Shown here: in pieces, positions 50,394 to 59,965 of the stretch
How the letters are laid out: each line of letters starts with the position of its first letter
How positions within the stretch are numbered: the stretch's first letter is position 1
Assembly (NCBI GenBank): GCA_029213025.1
Contig: JARGOZ010000017.1
Location: forward strand, 1-64,000
Source of the DNA: Verrucomicrobiales bacterium
Lineage (GTDB): Bacteria > Verrucomicrobiota > Verrucomicrobiia > Verrucomicrobiales > DEV007
Direction of reading: 5' to 3'
DNA: 64,000 bases
The notes under the pieces: generated by a model
Told to the model about the DNA's origin: nothing
Seen by the model: the letters and a program-made list of their open reading frames with translations, nothing else
The model's database searches: none
Program-made: the position numbers and the translations under genes

Positions 50394-52622
50394 CTACTTC
50401 GCGGGAAGGGATTGAATAAAGCCGGCCAGCTGATCGCTTACGCTTTCGAATGAGATGAGTTGGGCTGCCATGCTCTGTGAACGTTCCATCGACTCCAGCC
50501 AGGCATTCCGGTCCGAATGCAACTTCAGCGTGTCTTCCAGGGCTTTGTCGATGTTGCCTGCGGCAATGGAGCAGTCGGGAAACAGGAGTTGCTCTACGGT
50601 ATCCTCCGCATCAGCCCCGATAAATACGGTCCGTGTCAGAACCGCATCTCCGATAATATCCGCACCGGCAAAGTTCTTTCCGAAGCCGGATACGAACCGG
50701 TGTTTGCCGACCAGTTTCAGGTAGTCCGTGTAGCTACTGGAAAACTCCGGTTTCCTGACCAATTCGCCCGGGATGCTTAGCCCTCTGAGGCGGTCCCTGT
50801 CTTCGGCGAACAGAGTCACAAAGGAACGGGTTTGTTTGGCAAATTTCTCTATCAGTTCCAACCGTTTGCCATGGACGGGGGAGTTGGGATCAAAGCCGTC
50901 GCCACTGACAAAAACACCGCCCGTTCCCTCTGATGTCGGCTGCGAAAAATCCCAGTCCGGGAAATCGACCGGACACGGCACCGCGATATGCAGAAAGGGA
51001 AGATTGGATTCGCTCTGTTTCAGAAACCGCGCCGTAGCATTATCGGTACACACAATACCGGAAACGCCGTCGGCAAGCAGGGACATATCAAAGCCCTGCC
51101 GAAACTGCCCTTCCGCGGGACAAACCAGAAGCATACTTCCCGGCGCGACCGATGCGATGTTCTGTCGGTCCTTTTCTGTATCTCCGGTGAGCAGCAGGAT
51201 AACCGGATCACCCTCCGATAAAATTGAATCCGCATCCCGGTGCATACTGCCGCGGGTGCAGGCGGCGAGAGCGTGCGGTCCGACCGGCTCGAATTTTTCC
51301 TCTCCCGGCATTCCCGCGCCGTGGTGGAAGTAGTGAACCAGAGAACTCATGCCGGGATTGACAAGGCGCACAGGCGGGCAGGCGGATTCAACCGTTCCCC
51401 GGGTGGAAATTCGATCTTTGAGACGTTGAAGAACTATAGATTTGTCACTGACGATTCGGTTCAATGACAGGCTTTCACTATCCAGAGAATTCTTTACTTT
51501 CAGCGATTTCTCTACTTCGCTGCGACCTGCTTCGATCTTCGCTTCCACCTCGGAAAGCTTACTTCCGGCGGAGCGGATTTGTTCTTCGCTACCGGCTACT
51601 TTCCTGTCGAGTTCTGCAACCGTCTTTTCCTTCCTGCCGATCATTCCGGCCAGCTTTTCGGATTCTGCAATTGCGTCGGTGATTTTGGTTCGATAGTCTT
51701 CCAGAGACTTCTTTCTGTCGGCGATTTTGTTTTCGAGTTCCTCGCAGTCTTTATTTCGTTTTTCCAGTTCAGCTTTCTTATCGCCTATTCCCGTCTCGAC
51801 CATTTTTGCTTCGTGAAAAATCGCTTCCGCCTGTTTCGATTTTCGGCGGTTCTCTTCCAGTTCAGCCTCGGACTTTTTGATTTTTTCCTGAAAATCCGCC
51901 TTTTTCTTTTCGATATCAGCGGATAATTCGGCGATTTCTTTAGTCAGTTTTTCTTTCTGTTTGATCGAGTTATCGAGGTCCAGCTCGCCGTAGAGTTTTT
52001 CGCCGGCGACAATTTTCCGGCTCAGTTCCTCACAGGCATCTTTCCGGGTGTTATATTCGATCTCCAGCTGGTCGGCTTTCTTTTCGAAATCCCGCGCTTC
52101 GGCAATGACTTTTTCCAGCTCCCCGGATTCTTTCCGGTTTTTCCTGAGTTCCTCCTTTGCTGTTTCCAGTTTTTTTATGAGATGCTCCAGTTCCCCGCCA
52201 AGCTCTTTTTTCTGCTTGAAGGCCTTTTCCATCTCGAACCTCGCCATCCGGGTGTCATTCTCGATAAGCTTGAGGTTGTTTCGCTCGATCTCACTCTTAC
52301 GCATCAGGCTTTTTACCCCCTGAGTATCATCCTGCGGGGCTTCGAATACCAGGCGGATCGCGCCCATCTTGATATTGTCGCCGTCTTTTAACACCGCTTT
52401 TTTGATCTTTTCGCCGTTTACGTAGGTGCCGTTTTGGCTTTTTAGATCTTCAATTCGGACCACGCCATCGTCACCTTTTAAAATCTCAGCGTGGAAAGCT
52501 GATACTGACGAGGGCCTTACAACGATATCGTTATCTTTGCTTCTACCGAAGGTGGTTTTACCGATCAACAACTGATGGAATCGAGGATATTCATTTTCTA
52601 CGTTGATGATCAAGCGGGACAT
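50394..52622 (-). CDS. FHA domain / coiled-coil / glycosyltransferase-like protein (copy 2)
   Basis: 742 residues, collinear with the protein at 2280-4529. FHA domain (~1-95: TTFGRSKDNDIVVRP, VSAFHAEIL, DLKSQNGTYVNGE), long coiled coil (~100-400), and the same C-terminal domain (SSLVHYFHHGAGMPGEEKFE, ACTRGSMHRDADSIL, RFVSGFGKNFAGADIIGDAV). The best-conserved C-terminal stretches between the copies are SLVxYFxHGAGxP, LAACTRGSMHRDAD and ISFESVSDxLxxF, which suggests that this domain carries the main function. No neighbour suggests a pathway. An exported GH43/32-like protein precedes it. Confidence 0.88.
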   Translation of the reverse strand: MSRLIINVENEYPRFHQLLIGKTTFGRSKDNDIVVRPSSVSAFHAEILKGDDGVVRIEDLKSQNGTYVNGEKIKKAVLKDGDNIKMGAIRLVFEAPQDDTQGVKSLMRKSEIERNNLKLIENDTRMARFEMEKAFKQKKELGGELEHLIKKLETAKEELRKNRKESGELEKVIAEARDFEKKADQLEIEYNTRKDACEELSRKIVAGEKLYGELDLDNSIKQKEKLTKEIAELSADIEKKKADFQEKIKKSEAELEENRRKSKQAEAIFHEAKMVETGIGDKKAELEKRNKDCEELENKIADRKKSLEDYRTKITDAIAESEKLAGMIGRKEKTVAELDRKVAGSEEQIRSAGSKLSEVEAKIEAGRSEVEKSLKVKNSLDSESLSLNRIVSDKSIVLQRLKDRISTRGTVESACPPVRLVNPGMSSLVHYFHHGAGMPGEEKFEPVGPHALAACTRGSMHRDADSILSEGDPVILLLTGDTEKDRQNIASVAPGSMLLVCPAEGQFRQGFDMSLLADGVSGIVCTDNATARFLKQSESNLPFLHIAVPCPVDFPDWDFSQPTSEGTGGVFVSGDGFDPNSPVHGKRLELIEKFAKQTRSFVTLFAEDRDRLRGLSIPGELVRKPEFSSSYTDYLKLVGKHRFVSGFGKNFAGADIIGDAVLTRTVFIGADAEDTVEQLLFPDCSIAAGNIDKALEDTLKLHSDRNAWLESMERSQSMAAQLISFESVSDQLAGFIQSLPAK

Positions 52623-52744
52623 ACCGAATTAAGATTTAAGCAGTAACGCACCAATCGCGCTCAACTTGTAAAAATCGGTGAAAAAAGGGTAATGGGAAAG
52701 AAAAAACTGATGAAATGCGGAAAGTTACCGAAATAGAAGTCAGC

Positions 52745-54187
52745 CTAACGGAACTGCAATGCATAGAGATCGGCATCATCCATTCGCACCCGCAGGCGAA
52801 TTGTCTTCCCGCGCAGCTGGCTGAGATCGGTGCCTGAGTTCCATTTTACCGTGGCGTCCAACTCATCGCCGAACAACTCAGGCATGTCATCCAAAGCATA
52901 TCCGGGGACGGGTTTTCCGGCTTCATCCTGAATCTCGATTTGAACAAAACCCGCCGCTGAAGTGGCGTAGTTCAATATCAGAGAATCCCCATCGAATTTG
53001 ATCGGATGAGTCGTAAATTCCCCCCGGGATCCTCCGGCATGAACGGAAGCGAATCCCTGCTGCCGGACCGTGAGTCGGCGAATCCGGTTATCCGGGTGCC
53101 GGTAGTGCTCGCTGATGTAGAGAGACCACTCTCCTTCACCGCCGTCGTAGATTCCGCAGGCGGTCATATTGCTGCGGTCCGTCCAGTTTTTCAGATCCGG
53201 ACCGGGCCGAACCCACGCCTCAAGAAAAGGCCGGTCCCAGTTCACTCCATTCCGGCTGGTCATGAAGATGGCATCGGATACACCATTTACCGGATGCTCC
53301 GGAACCTTTTTTCGCGCCGGTTTAAACCGCTTCGGAAACGAAAGAAACAGATGCGGAGCGGTTGGGCAGGGGACTGTTGCGGAAGTATAGAAATGCTCCA
53401 TCGGAACGCCCTCGCCATACTTGTGGGCGATGCCTTCGCTCCAGGTCAAAAAGTCCGGTGAATGGCTGCTCTGTATCGCCCGCAAGCTGTTCTCCGGCGT
53501 AAATATCCGGCTGAAGCAGGCGTAGCGACTCCGTGTCGTATCGTAAAAGGCGAGGTTCTGGGAATCAAAAGCCCCTTTCGTGATCACCGGCTCCTGCCTG
53601 ATTTTATCCCAGTGAATCCCGTCGGCCGAAGCAAACGCATACAGTCCTCCTGCCGTTTCTCCATATTGCCAGTTTTTGCCTGGAGCCGTTACACCTCCGA
53701 GGGCTTTGTATCGTTTTTCCGGTTTTGCATCCGGATTGGTATCGATAAACGGGGCAAAGTTATGAGATTCAACTCCTTTCCAAACTACATTATTTTCTTT
53801 GGAACCATTTACTTCGATAATTCCCAGCTTCGGGCGCGTGAAATGGATACCGTCACGACTCTCGGCGACACAGGTGAGTTGGCTGGCGGAATGGTCGGAA
53901 CCGCCGCCTCCGCCGCGGTAATACAGACGTACATCACTGCCGTCCTGAACGACAGAGAAGTAGGCACAGGTTGGACCCTCCCACGGCTTGTCGGTAACAA
54001 GCACAATTTCCCGGCGCTCGGGTTTGTGTAGTCGCAGTTCAACATTCTTTTTTGAAGCAATCAAATATTCATCAACAAACAACTCCCATCGCGATCCGAT
54101 ATCCAGCGGCTCCGCTACAGAAAAAGAGACAAACAGAACGGATAGAGCTACCGGCAACAGCTTCATTGGAATGCGCTTTACTTTCAT
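52745..54187 (-). CDS. Exported five-bladed beta-propeller protein (GH43/GH32-like)
   Basis: 480 residues from ATG 54187; ATG 54166 is also plausible. Signal peptide LLPVALSVLFVSFSVAEPLD. The propeller blades include LDIGSRWELFVDEYLIASKK, ADKPWEG-like TDKPWEGPTCAYFSV, SRDGIHFTRPKLGI and SADGIHWDK. The FVDEYLI opening is typical of a large PVC family annotated as GH32/43-like or sialidase-like. Whether the acidic catalytic residues are intact cannot be judged by eye. The next gene upstream is the DUF4838 protein, so the pair probably acts on the same polysaccharide. Confidence 0.75.
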   Translation of the reverse strand: MKVKRIPMKLLPVALSVLFVSFSVAEPLDIGSRWELFVDEYLIASKKNVELRLHKPERREIVLVTDKPWEGPTCAYFSVVQDGSDVRLYYRGGGGGSDHSASQLTCVAESRDGIHFTRPKLGIIEVNGSKENNVVWKGVESHNFAPFIDTNPDAKPEKRYKALGGVTAPGKNWQYGETAGGLYAFASADGIHWDKIRQEPVITKGAFDSQNLAFYDTTRSRYACFSRIFTPENSLRAIQSSHSPDFLTWSEGIAHKYGEGVPMEHFYTSATVPCPTAPHLFLSFPKRFKPARKKVPEHPVNGVSDAIFMTSRNGVNWDRPFLEAWVRPGPDLKNWTDRSNMTACGIYDGGEGEWSLYISEHYRHPDNRIRRLTVRQQGFASVHAGGSRGEFTTHPIKFDGDSLILNYATSAAGFVQIEIQDEAGKPVPGYALDDMPELFGDELDATVKWNSGTDLSQLRGKTIRLRVRMDDADLYALQFR

Positions 54188-54354
54188 ATTCAGAGAACAA
54201 GGTTCAGTGTCGGAGAGAATATAGTCGATCAATCTTTTTGCCGTAGTGACGGGATTTGGCTACGCAACCGTGGCGGTTATACTGATTGTGAGGCGCGGAG
54301 TTTGGGTGGAATGCGTGCTGCGAGCACTCCTGTTCGCATTTGATTCAGTAGGCT

Positions 54355-54388
54355 GCGGACAGAAGTGTCCGCGACACAATATTGTGTC
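54355..54388. repeat. GCGGACA/TGTCCGC hairpin plus adjacent palindrome
   Basis: GCGGACAGAAGTGTCCGC (54355-54372) is a 7-bp stem with a GAAG loop. It abuts GACACAATATTGTGTC (54373-54388), a perfect 16-bp palindrome. It lies in the 178-bp gap between the GH43-like and DUF4838 genes. The same hairpin occurs at 15.97 and 62.79 kb. Confidence 0.8.
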
Positions 54389-54410
54389 CTGCATACCGAC
54401 AGCGCACCTG

Positions 54411-57400
54411 TCACAAAGCTGCACGTTTTGCTTCGTTCACAGCTTTAATCGATTTTTCGATGTTCTTCTTCCAGGTTCCCTGTAGTTTTTCGGGGTTGGC
54501 GCGGTTCAGGGTTTCGAGAGCTTTGGCATAGTCGCCGCGTCGTGTATAGATTCGGGCGAGGCCCTGCAGGGCACCGAGTTGGTCGGAACTGCCGATACGC
54601 TCATCGCCGGCTATGATAGTATCGTAGGCTTCGAGCGCTTTTTCATCATTGCCGAGGATGTTTTCGCGATTTTGGCCGAGGGTGAGGAGGACGGAGTCCC
54701 GGACCTTCGCTTCGCTGAGCCAGGATAGCGCGGCACTGAGATCGGCTTCGGCCCGCTCTCCGTTTTTTGTGATAAACCACGCGCGCCCCCGGAGGCGGTA
54801 TCCGTCGCCGCGTTTCCAGAACGGCCAGGTAGAGAAATCTTCCTCTCCAAATAGATCGATGAGTTCAGGCGCTTTTCGCTGAATCAGGAGGAATTGCATT
54901 TGCGCTGCTTTTCTAACCGGCTCCAGCGGGATTTTTTCAACAATGGGCCCTGCCTTATCTCTACTATATAAAGCGGCCATCTCGAGGGCAGTGGATTTCT
55001 GCAGATCGGTAATTTTCTCCATCTCGGCGAGAGCGAGGAAGTCTTCGGCCTTGCGGGTCCGACTGGCTTTGCGAAATTCGATCACGAAGTCGGTCACTTC
55101 CGGGTCGGCTTCGAACTTGTGGGATCTGCCGTCATAAAAGTGAGCAAACTTCATCGGTTCGTGAAATGACCTGGTACCTGTCGGTGAAAGAGCACTGTGT
55201 TCCTGACCGTTATCCCGAATGCGTTGCCGGCAAATATTGATATGCCATGGCAGACTTTGGATCGGTTTCCGGCCAATGACCTGATGGAAGGGATCGTTTT
55301 CATCGGAAGTTACAGGTATGCGGATCTCCAGATTCCAGTGATCATCCTCGATTTGAGTAGCCACTTCCGCCTTTGAACTCCAGCGGAGGGTGCCGCGTTT
55401 TTCCGTTCCCCGGTCGAGATCGACGACATCGCCATCGGGACTGATCGCGATTTGGTAGTAAGAGTGTGTTTCGGTTGCAATTTGCAGCTCGATCGCATCG
55501 CCTTTCCAGAGAGCGGTATCATCTTCCTGCGTCGCTGTATCGACAGGCGGCTCTCCGGGTTTTTCGTTGCAACGGATTGCGAAGTAAAGATTGGTTCCCT
55601 GCCATCCGCTCTTGAATGTAGTTTCGAATGTAGGCCGCTGTCCGGTTTCCAGCTCATACAACCGGCCGGTTGCAGAGACGGGGCACTTTTGCCAATAGGT
55701 TTCATCAAATTTGCCGTCGATTACGATATCTTCCGCAGCGCCGATGAGTCGAACCGAAGGGACCGGTCCGCGTTTCTGGCTGAGTTGGGTCGATTTCATC
55801 CGGAGACCTTTGAGATACTCGTCGATCAGAGCAATTCGTTTTCCATAGATACCGGAAGGATCTACCTTTGCTTTGGCTTTTTCGAAAAGGTCGAGGGCGG
55901 AACGGGTGGTTTCCTGATCAGTTTCCATATCTTTCCAGTTCTCCTCGCAATAGGTAAAGAACGTATGCATTTCTCTTTCGGCCGGGCCGTAGAACAGGCG
56001 GCAGTATTCGTCGAACATCCCTTGTCCTCCCTCTTTCCCGGTCCAGTAGTTCCGCGCCGTGAAGTAGACAAGGAAGTGATTAAATCCGATTCCGTTGGTA
56101 TCAAAATTCCGCCCCGCTGACAGCCAGATATCTTCTCCCATAGAAATGCCTTTGGTCGCATTGACCGTATCAATCAGGGATTTCGGAGCGAAGGTTGGAA
56201 GATACCACCCCCGGTCGGTGAAAGGATAGTTCTCAAAGAAAATGATCGGGTTGTCTGTCATTTTCGACCAACCTTCCCGAAGTCGTGCCGGGGCCGCTTC
56301 GCCTTCTCCTTTGATTCCTGCTTTATTGATCGGGCGGCGACCACCCACAATACAAACCAACACATTCGGCTCCAGTTTCTCTATATTGTCCGGCGGCAAA
56401 GTGTAGACTCCGTAGGCGGCATTGAGCACTTTGGCATCGGGATGGGTTTTGGCGACCTCTTTGGCGACACGATTCACAAAACCCCAGACGTGATTGCTCA
56501 GCCGCCCTCTTTCATGGCGTTCCGGCGAATCTTTGCCTTTGCATTTGTCGCACTGACAGATCGCGGTATAGCCGTCCGGCGGCATCACGGATACACTTTT
56601 AAAAGGGTAGTTATCGAGCATGGTTCGCACATAACTCACCGTCTCGGTAAACAGCCCCTCATCGGAATAGCAGAGCTGGCATTTGGAGTGTCCGGGCCGG
56701 AAATCACGTTTTCCGCCGTATAGAGCAAACCATTCGGGGTGCTTTTCGAATACCGCTTCGTTGTTGGTCATGCCCGCCATTCCGTGAGCCACCTGATAGG
56801 TATTATCGTTTCGGATCCCCAGATGCATGGCCCACATCGAAGTATCATAGCCACTGTTGCTGAACCGGAAATTAAACTGACGCAGAGGGAAATCGGGGAT
56901 CACCGTTTCGTCGATTTTCGGTAGTGGGATTGACGTCATCTCCGGCAGCACTTCGCCCAACTCGCCGGGGAGGTACCAGCGTGCCCCCAGCTTTCGCAGG
57001 TAGCCGCAAACCGCGTTGAAGCTGCCGCGCTCGTCCAGTCCCCATATATCAAACCTCTCGTTTTTCTCCGGTATCTCACCATCCGGTCTGCCGGTGGTGG
57101 CCGGAAGACGCAGCCGGTTTTTGTACAGGCCGCGCGACGGCATGCCGTAGGGAGCGCCTACGATTTTATGCCACTCAGCGGTCGCTCGCGGGATATCACC
57201 GTTGTTTTTTGCAAAAGGTTCAGGCGGAACAAAATCGGTATCGTCACCGATAAACGCAATCCAGTCCGGGCCGGTTTTGATCCGGTAGGCACCTGCTTCG
57301 AGTCCTGCGATATCAACCGGGTTATGTTCGCTTGCACCGATATAGATTTTCACCCCGTCGGTGGGTGGTTGAGTAGAGATCGGCAAACGCGCTCCGCTGA

Positions 57401-57575
57401 TTTTTTCGATCTGCATCCGGAATTCCCCTGCGGCGAGTCGCTGCATTCGCTCCGGCGTTTTGGAAATGATGATAGTCGCTTTGGGGACTCCGTTTTCAAT
57501 AAGGAAGGGTTCGGCTTTGAGGCAGGAAACGAACAAAAACAGAACGGACAGAAAAATTGCGCAGCGGGATATCAT
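54411..57575 (-). CDS. Large exported DUF4838 protein with CBM9-like and TPR-like regions
   Basis: 1054 residues, signal peptide ending near SCLKAEPF. The N-terminal half matches the glycoside hydrolase 67-like/DUF4838 layout: EFRMQIEKISGARLPIS, DERGSFNAVCGYLRKLGARW, YLPGELGEVLPE, PPDGYTAICQCDKCKG (a CxCxxC cluster). Residues ~630-800 look like a CBM9-type beta sandwich (DIVIDGKFDETYWQKCPVS, GDAIELQIATETHS). The last ~180 residues are helical, TPR-like (LQGLARIYTRRGDYAKALET). Probably degrades or binds a glycan outside the cytoplasm; the reaction of DUF4838 proteins is not established. Confidence 0.88.
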   Translation of the reverse strand: MISRCAIFLSVLFLFVSCLKAEPFLIENGVPKATIIISKTPERMQRLAAGEFRMQIEKISGARLPISTQPPTDGVKIYIGASEHNPVDIAGLEAGAYRIKTGPDWIAFIGDDTDFVPPEPFAKNNGDIPRATAEWHKIVGAPYGMPSRGLYKNRLRLPATTGRPDGEIPEKNERFDIWGLDERGSFNAVCGYLRKLGARWYLPGELGEVLPEMTSIPLPKIDETVIPDFPLRQFNFRFSNSGYDTSMWAMHLGIRNDNTYQVAHGMAGMTNNEAVFEKHPEWFALYGGKRDFRPGHSKCQLCYSDEGLFTETVSYVRTMLDNYPFKSVSVMPPDGYTAICQCDKCKGKDSPERHERGRLSNHVWGFVNRVAKEVAKTHPDAKVLNAAYGVYTLPPDNIEKLEPNVLVCIVGGRRPINKAGIKGEGEAAPARLREGWSKMTDNPIIFFENYPFTDRGWYLPTFAPKSLIDTVNATKGISMGEDIWLSAGRNFDTNGIGFNHFLVYFTARNYWTGKEGGQGMFDEYCRLFYGPAEREMHTFFTYCEENWKDMETDQETTRSALDLFEKAKAKVDPSGIYGKRIALIDEYLKGLRMKSTQLSQKRGPVPSVRLIGAAEDIVIDGKFDETYWQKCPVSATGRLYELETGQRPTFETTFKSGWQGTNLYFAIRCNEKPGEPPVDTATQEDDTALWKGDAIELQIATETHSYYQIAISPDGDVVDLDRGTEKRGTLRWSSKAEVATQIEDDHWNLEIRIPVTSDENDPFHQVIGRKPIQSLPWHINICRQRIRDNGQEHSALSPTGTRSFHEPMKFAHFYDGRSHKFEADPEVTDFVIEFRKASRTRKAEDFLALAEMEKITDLQKSTALEMAALYSRDKAGPIVEKIPLEPVRKAAQMQFLLIQRKAPELIDLFGEEDFSTWPFWKRGDGYRLRGRAWFITKNGERAEADLSAALSWLSEAKVRDSVLLTLGQNRENILGNDEKALEAYDTIIAGDERIGSSDQLGALQGLARIYTRRGDYAKALETLNRANPEKLQGTWKKNIEKSIKAVNEAKRAAL

Positions 57576-57674
57576 GATCGTTGTGGCTGAATGTTAGATG
57601 CATACCGATATGGTTTTCCCGTTTCGCCTGCGAGAGCAATTTTTACACGATTCGCGCCACCGGAAGATCTGAGT

Positions 57675-57709
57675 CAGGCGCGCTTGCGCTGCGATTCATG
57701 ACGCGCCTG
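57675..57709. promoter_or_regulatory. Inverted repeat upstream of the sulfhydrylase gene
   Basis: CAGGCGCG (57675-57682) pairs with CGCGCCTG (57702-57709), 34 bp before ATG 57744 in the divergent gap between the DUF4838 and sulfhydrylase genes. It could be an operator or an attenuating hairpin. It does not match a SAM riboswitch class that I can recognise. Confidence 0.35.
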
Positions 57710-57743
57710 CCTTAAAAGTGTATTTGAAATACATGATTTATCG

Positions 57744-58979
57744 ATGAGTTTTGATTTGATGAAAGAAGGTCACTCTGAAAGCATTTTATCCTGCGGGCTG
57801 CAGACCCGGGCGGTTCATGCCGGGGAAAATCCGGATCCGGCGACAAGAGCCTCCTCTCCCAACCTGGTGATGTCTTCCACTTTTCTGGCGGATCCTGATG
57901 CGGCGTTTTCCGCCGAAGGCGAGCACGGGGATGAATTCTTTTACACTCGCTGGAGTAATCCCACGGTGGTGCAACTGGAGGAGAAACTGGCCGCGCTGGA
58001 GGTCGCGGAAGCAGCGATGGCATTTGCGTCCGGAATGGCGGCGGTCAATGCCTTGTTTTTCCACTGTCTCCGGCCGGGGGATCATCTCATTCTCGGAGAT
58101 GTGGTTTATGCGGCGGTTTCCGAAACAGCGAATGATTTACTGGCGGAGTTGGGTATCAAAGTGACGCGGATCGACACGTCCGATATCGATGCGGTCCGGG
58201 AGGCATTTACCGATGATACCCGGCTTGTCTATATAGAATCGCCCTGCAATCCGATATTGCGACTAACCGATATCGCAGCTGTTGCCGGGCTGGCTCACGA
58301 AGCCGGAGCCCGACTGGCGATTGACTCCACTTTTGCCACTCCGGTGGCTACTCAACCCGTCGAGCTGGGCGCTGATTTTGTGATTCACTCCCTGACTAAG
58401 TATTTTGGCGGCCACGGGGATGCCGTCGGCGGAGCGCTGCTCGGGCCGGCGGAAGATATCGCTGAGATTAGGCGAAAAGCGGGCATCCGCATGGGCGGGG
58501 TGATCAGTCCTTTTAATGCGTGGTTGATTCTCCGTGGTCTGGCGACACTGCCAATCCGGATGAAGGCGCATGAGGCTGCCGCGATCGAAGTGGGAAAATA
58601 TCTCGAAGGTCATCCGCTGGTGAAAAGAGTCATCTATCCGGGGTTTGAAACCCATCCGCAATTTAATCTCGCGAAACGGCAAATGAAAAATTTCTCAGGT
58701 ATGCTCACCTTTCAGGCAGAACGCCACGCCGAACTGCCGCGCATTTTTGCCGAACATCTCCGGCTGATTCACTATGCGGTTTCGCTGGGGCATCATCGCT
58801 CGCTCATCTTTAACATCCCTACAGAAGATATACTGAAAACATCTTTCGCGCTGACGGAGAAACAGGAGGCCGGTTACCGTGCATTCGCAGGTGATGCGAT
58901 CTTCCGTCTATCGGTCGGTATCGAAGATCCTGCCGACCTGTGCGCGGATCTGGATCGAGCCTTTGCCGCTTTGGATTAA
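57744..58979 (+). CDS. metZ: O-succinylhomoserine sulfhydrylase / cystathionine gamma-synthase family enzyme
   Basis: 411 residues, Cys/Met-metabolism PLP enzyme. SCGLQTRAVHAGENPDPATR at the N-terminus, YTRWSNPTVVQLEEKLA, MAFASGMAAVNALFF, and the PLP lysine in IHSLTKYFGGHGDAVGGAL are diagnostic. Length and the ARASSPNL-like start fit MetZ, which makes homocysteine from O-succinylhomoserine and sulfide; cystathionine synthase or lyase activity cannot be excluded by sequence inspection. The GST gene follows 12 bp downstream. Confidence 0.88.
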   Translation: MSFDLMKEGHSESILSCGLQTRAVHAGENPDPATRASSPNLVMSSTFLADPDAAFSAEGEHGDEFFYTRWSNPTVVQLEEKLAALEVAEAAMAFASGMAAVNALFFHCLRPGDHLILGDVVYAAVSETANDLLAELGIKVTRIDTSDIDAVREAFTDDTRLVYIESPCNPILRLTDIAAVAGLAHEAGARLAIDSTFATPVATQPVELGADFVIHSLTKYFGGHGDAVGGALLGPAEDIAEIRRKAGIRMGGVISPFNAWLILRGLATLPIRMKAHEAAAIEVGKYLEGHPLVKRVIYPGFETHPQFNLAKRQMKNFSGMLTFQAERHAELPRIFAEHLRLIHYAVSLGHHRSLIFNIPTEDILKTSFALTEKQEAGYRAFAGDAIFRLSVGIEDPADLCADLDRAFAALD

Positions 58980-58991
58980 CTACACAATGCC

Positions 58992-59660
58992 ATGAAACTA
59001 CTATTACATGAAATGCGCCACAGCCCGTACTGTATTCCGGTGCGGCGCGTCCTCGAAGCTTATAAGATTTCCTACACAGTTAATGCTATACCGGCCTGGG
59101 ACCGGAGAGAGCTGATCAACCTGACGGACGGAACCTACTATCAGGTGCCGGTTATCGAGACTGACGGGCGCATCATCTACGAGACGCCGGAGGATCCTCT
59201 GGCCGTCGCCCACTTTCTCGATTCGGAATATTGCGAGGGTACCCTGTTTCCGGCGGATTGTGCCGGGCTTCACGAACTCATTATCGAGCACATCGAAAAC
59301 ACATTGGAAGGGATGGGCTTTAAACTTAGTGATCCTCTTTTTGTGGAGGGGATCAAAGACATCGGCGAGCGCTACATGGTGATTCGTCACAAGGAGCGCA
59401 GTTTTGGTCGAGGTTGCGTGGAGGAATGGAAAAAGCATGCCGCCGGGCTCGCCGAAGTACTGGAAACAGCCCTGGCTCCCTACGAGACCCGCCTCGGCAC
59501 GGTGCCGTATCTTTTCGGAGACGCGCCGGTCTATGCGGACTATGCCCTGTTTGGTGTGGTAGAGAATGCGGAGTTCGGCGGGGCGTACGAACTGGATTCA
59601 TCACTCGCCAACTTGAAACTATGGCAATCGGAACTGGCGAATTATATAGTGGATCGATAG
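58992..59660 (+). CDS. Glutathione S-transferase family protein
   Basis: 222 residues. The thioredoxin-like N-domain reads HEMRHSPYCIPVRRVLEAYK with the position-specific Cys, then YQVPVIETDGRIIYET (cis-Pro and glutathione-binding strand). The C-terminal helical domain ends near SLANLKLWQSELANYIVD. Classical GSTs conjugate glutathione to electrophiles or serve as peroxidases; the true substrate is unknown. It follows metZ closely on the same strand, suggesting cotranscription. Confidence 0.85.
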   Translation: MKLLLHEMRHSPYCIPVRRVLEAYKISYTVNAIPAWDRRELINLTDGTYYQVPVIETDGRIIYETPEDPLAVAHFLDSEYCEGTLFPADCAGLHELIIEHIENTLEGMGFKLSDPLFVEGIKDIGERYMVIRHKERSFGRGCVEEWKKHAAGLAEVLETALAPYETRLGTVPYLFGDAPVYADYALFGVVENAEFGGAYELDSSLANLKLWQSELANYIVDR

Positions 59661-59965
59661 ATCCCCACGCAATCGGGTCCGGTGTTTCGAGAGCGTCAAT
59701 TCAGAGGTTGAGCGGTGCGTTATTGATCTCACTTCGTAACGAAGAGTCGGGTTGGGAGAGCACGTGGGTCATTCCGCCTCCGTGGACGTTTACTTCCTGT
59801 CTACTTTCGGTTTCATCGAACGAAGTTGTTACCGGAACAGGGGAGTCCACACCGGCAGAGGAATTAATCGGTCTCGAAGGAGCACAACTCTCCGCTATCG
59901 AAAGGCAGGGAAAGCGGATCGATCTGGTGTTTGATTCCATTCGGGTCAGTTTGCAGATTCCATAA
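59621..59965 (+). CDS. Small hypothetical protein
   Basis: 114 residues from ATG 59621, which overlaps the end of the GST gene; a shorter start (for example TTG 59722) is possible, and the frame extends unconvincingly to 59414. The core is LLISLRNEESGWESTWVIPP and IDLVFDSIRVSLQIP. No family recognised. It converges on the MFS gene with a 20-bp overlap. The C-terminal resemblance to the lipoprotein at 41977 is limited to about ten residues. Treat as uncertain. Confidence 0.45.
   Translation: MAIGTGELYSGSIDPHAIGSGVSRASIQRLSGALLISLRNEESGWESTWVIPPPWTFTSCLLSVSSNEVVTGTGESTPAEELIGLEGAQLSAIERQGKRIDLVFDSIRVSLQIP

Noticed and set aside
59238-59248. GGTACCCTGTT inside the GST gene as a repeat-family member
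   Set aside because: Single core-like match inside coding sequence without the spacer pattern; likely chance.
59414-59620. Upstream extension of the small protein before the MFS gene
   Set aside because: This part overlaps the GST coding sequence in another frame and is Arg/Cys/Gly-rich, as expected for a shadow frame.
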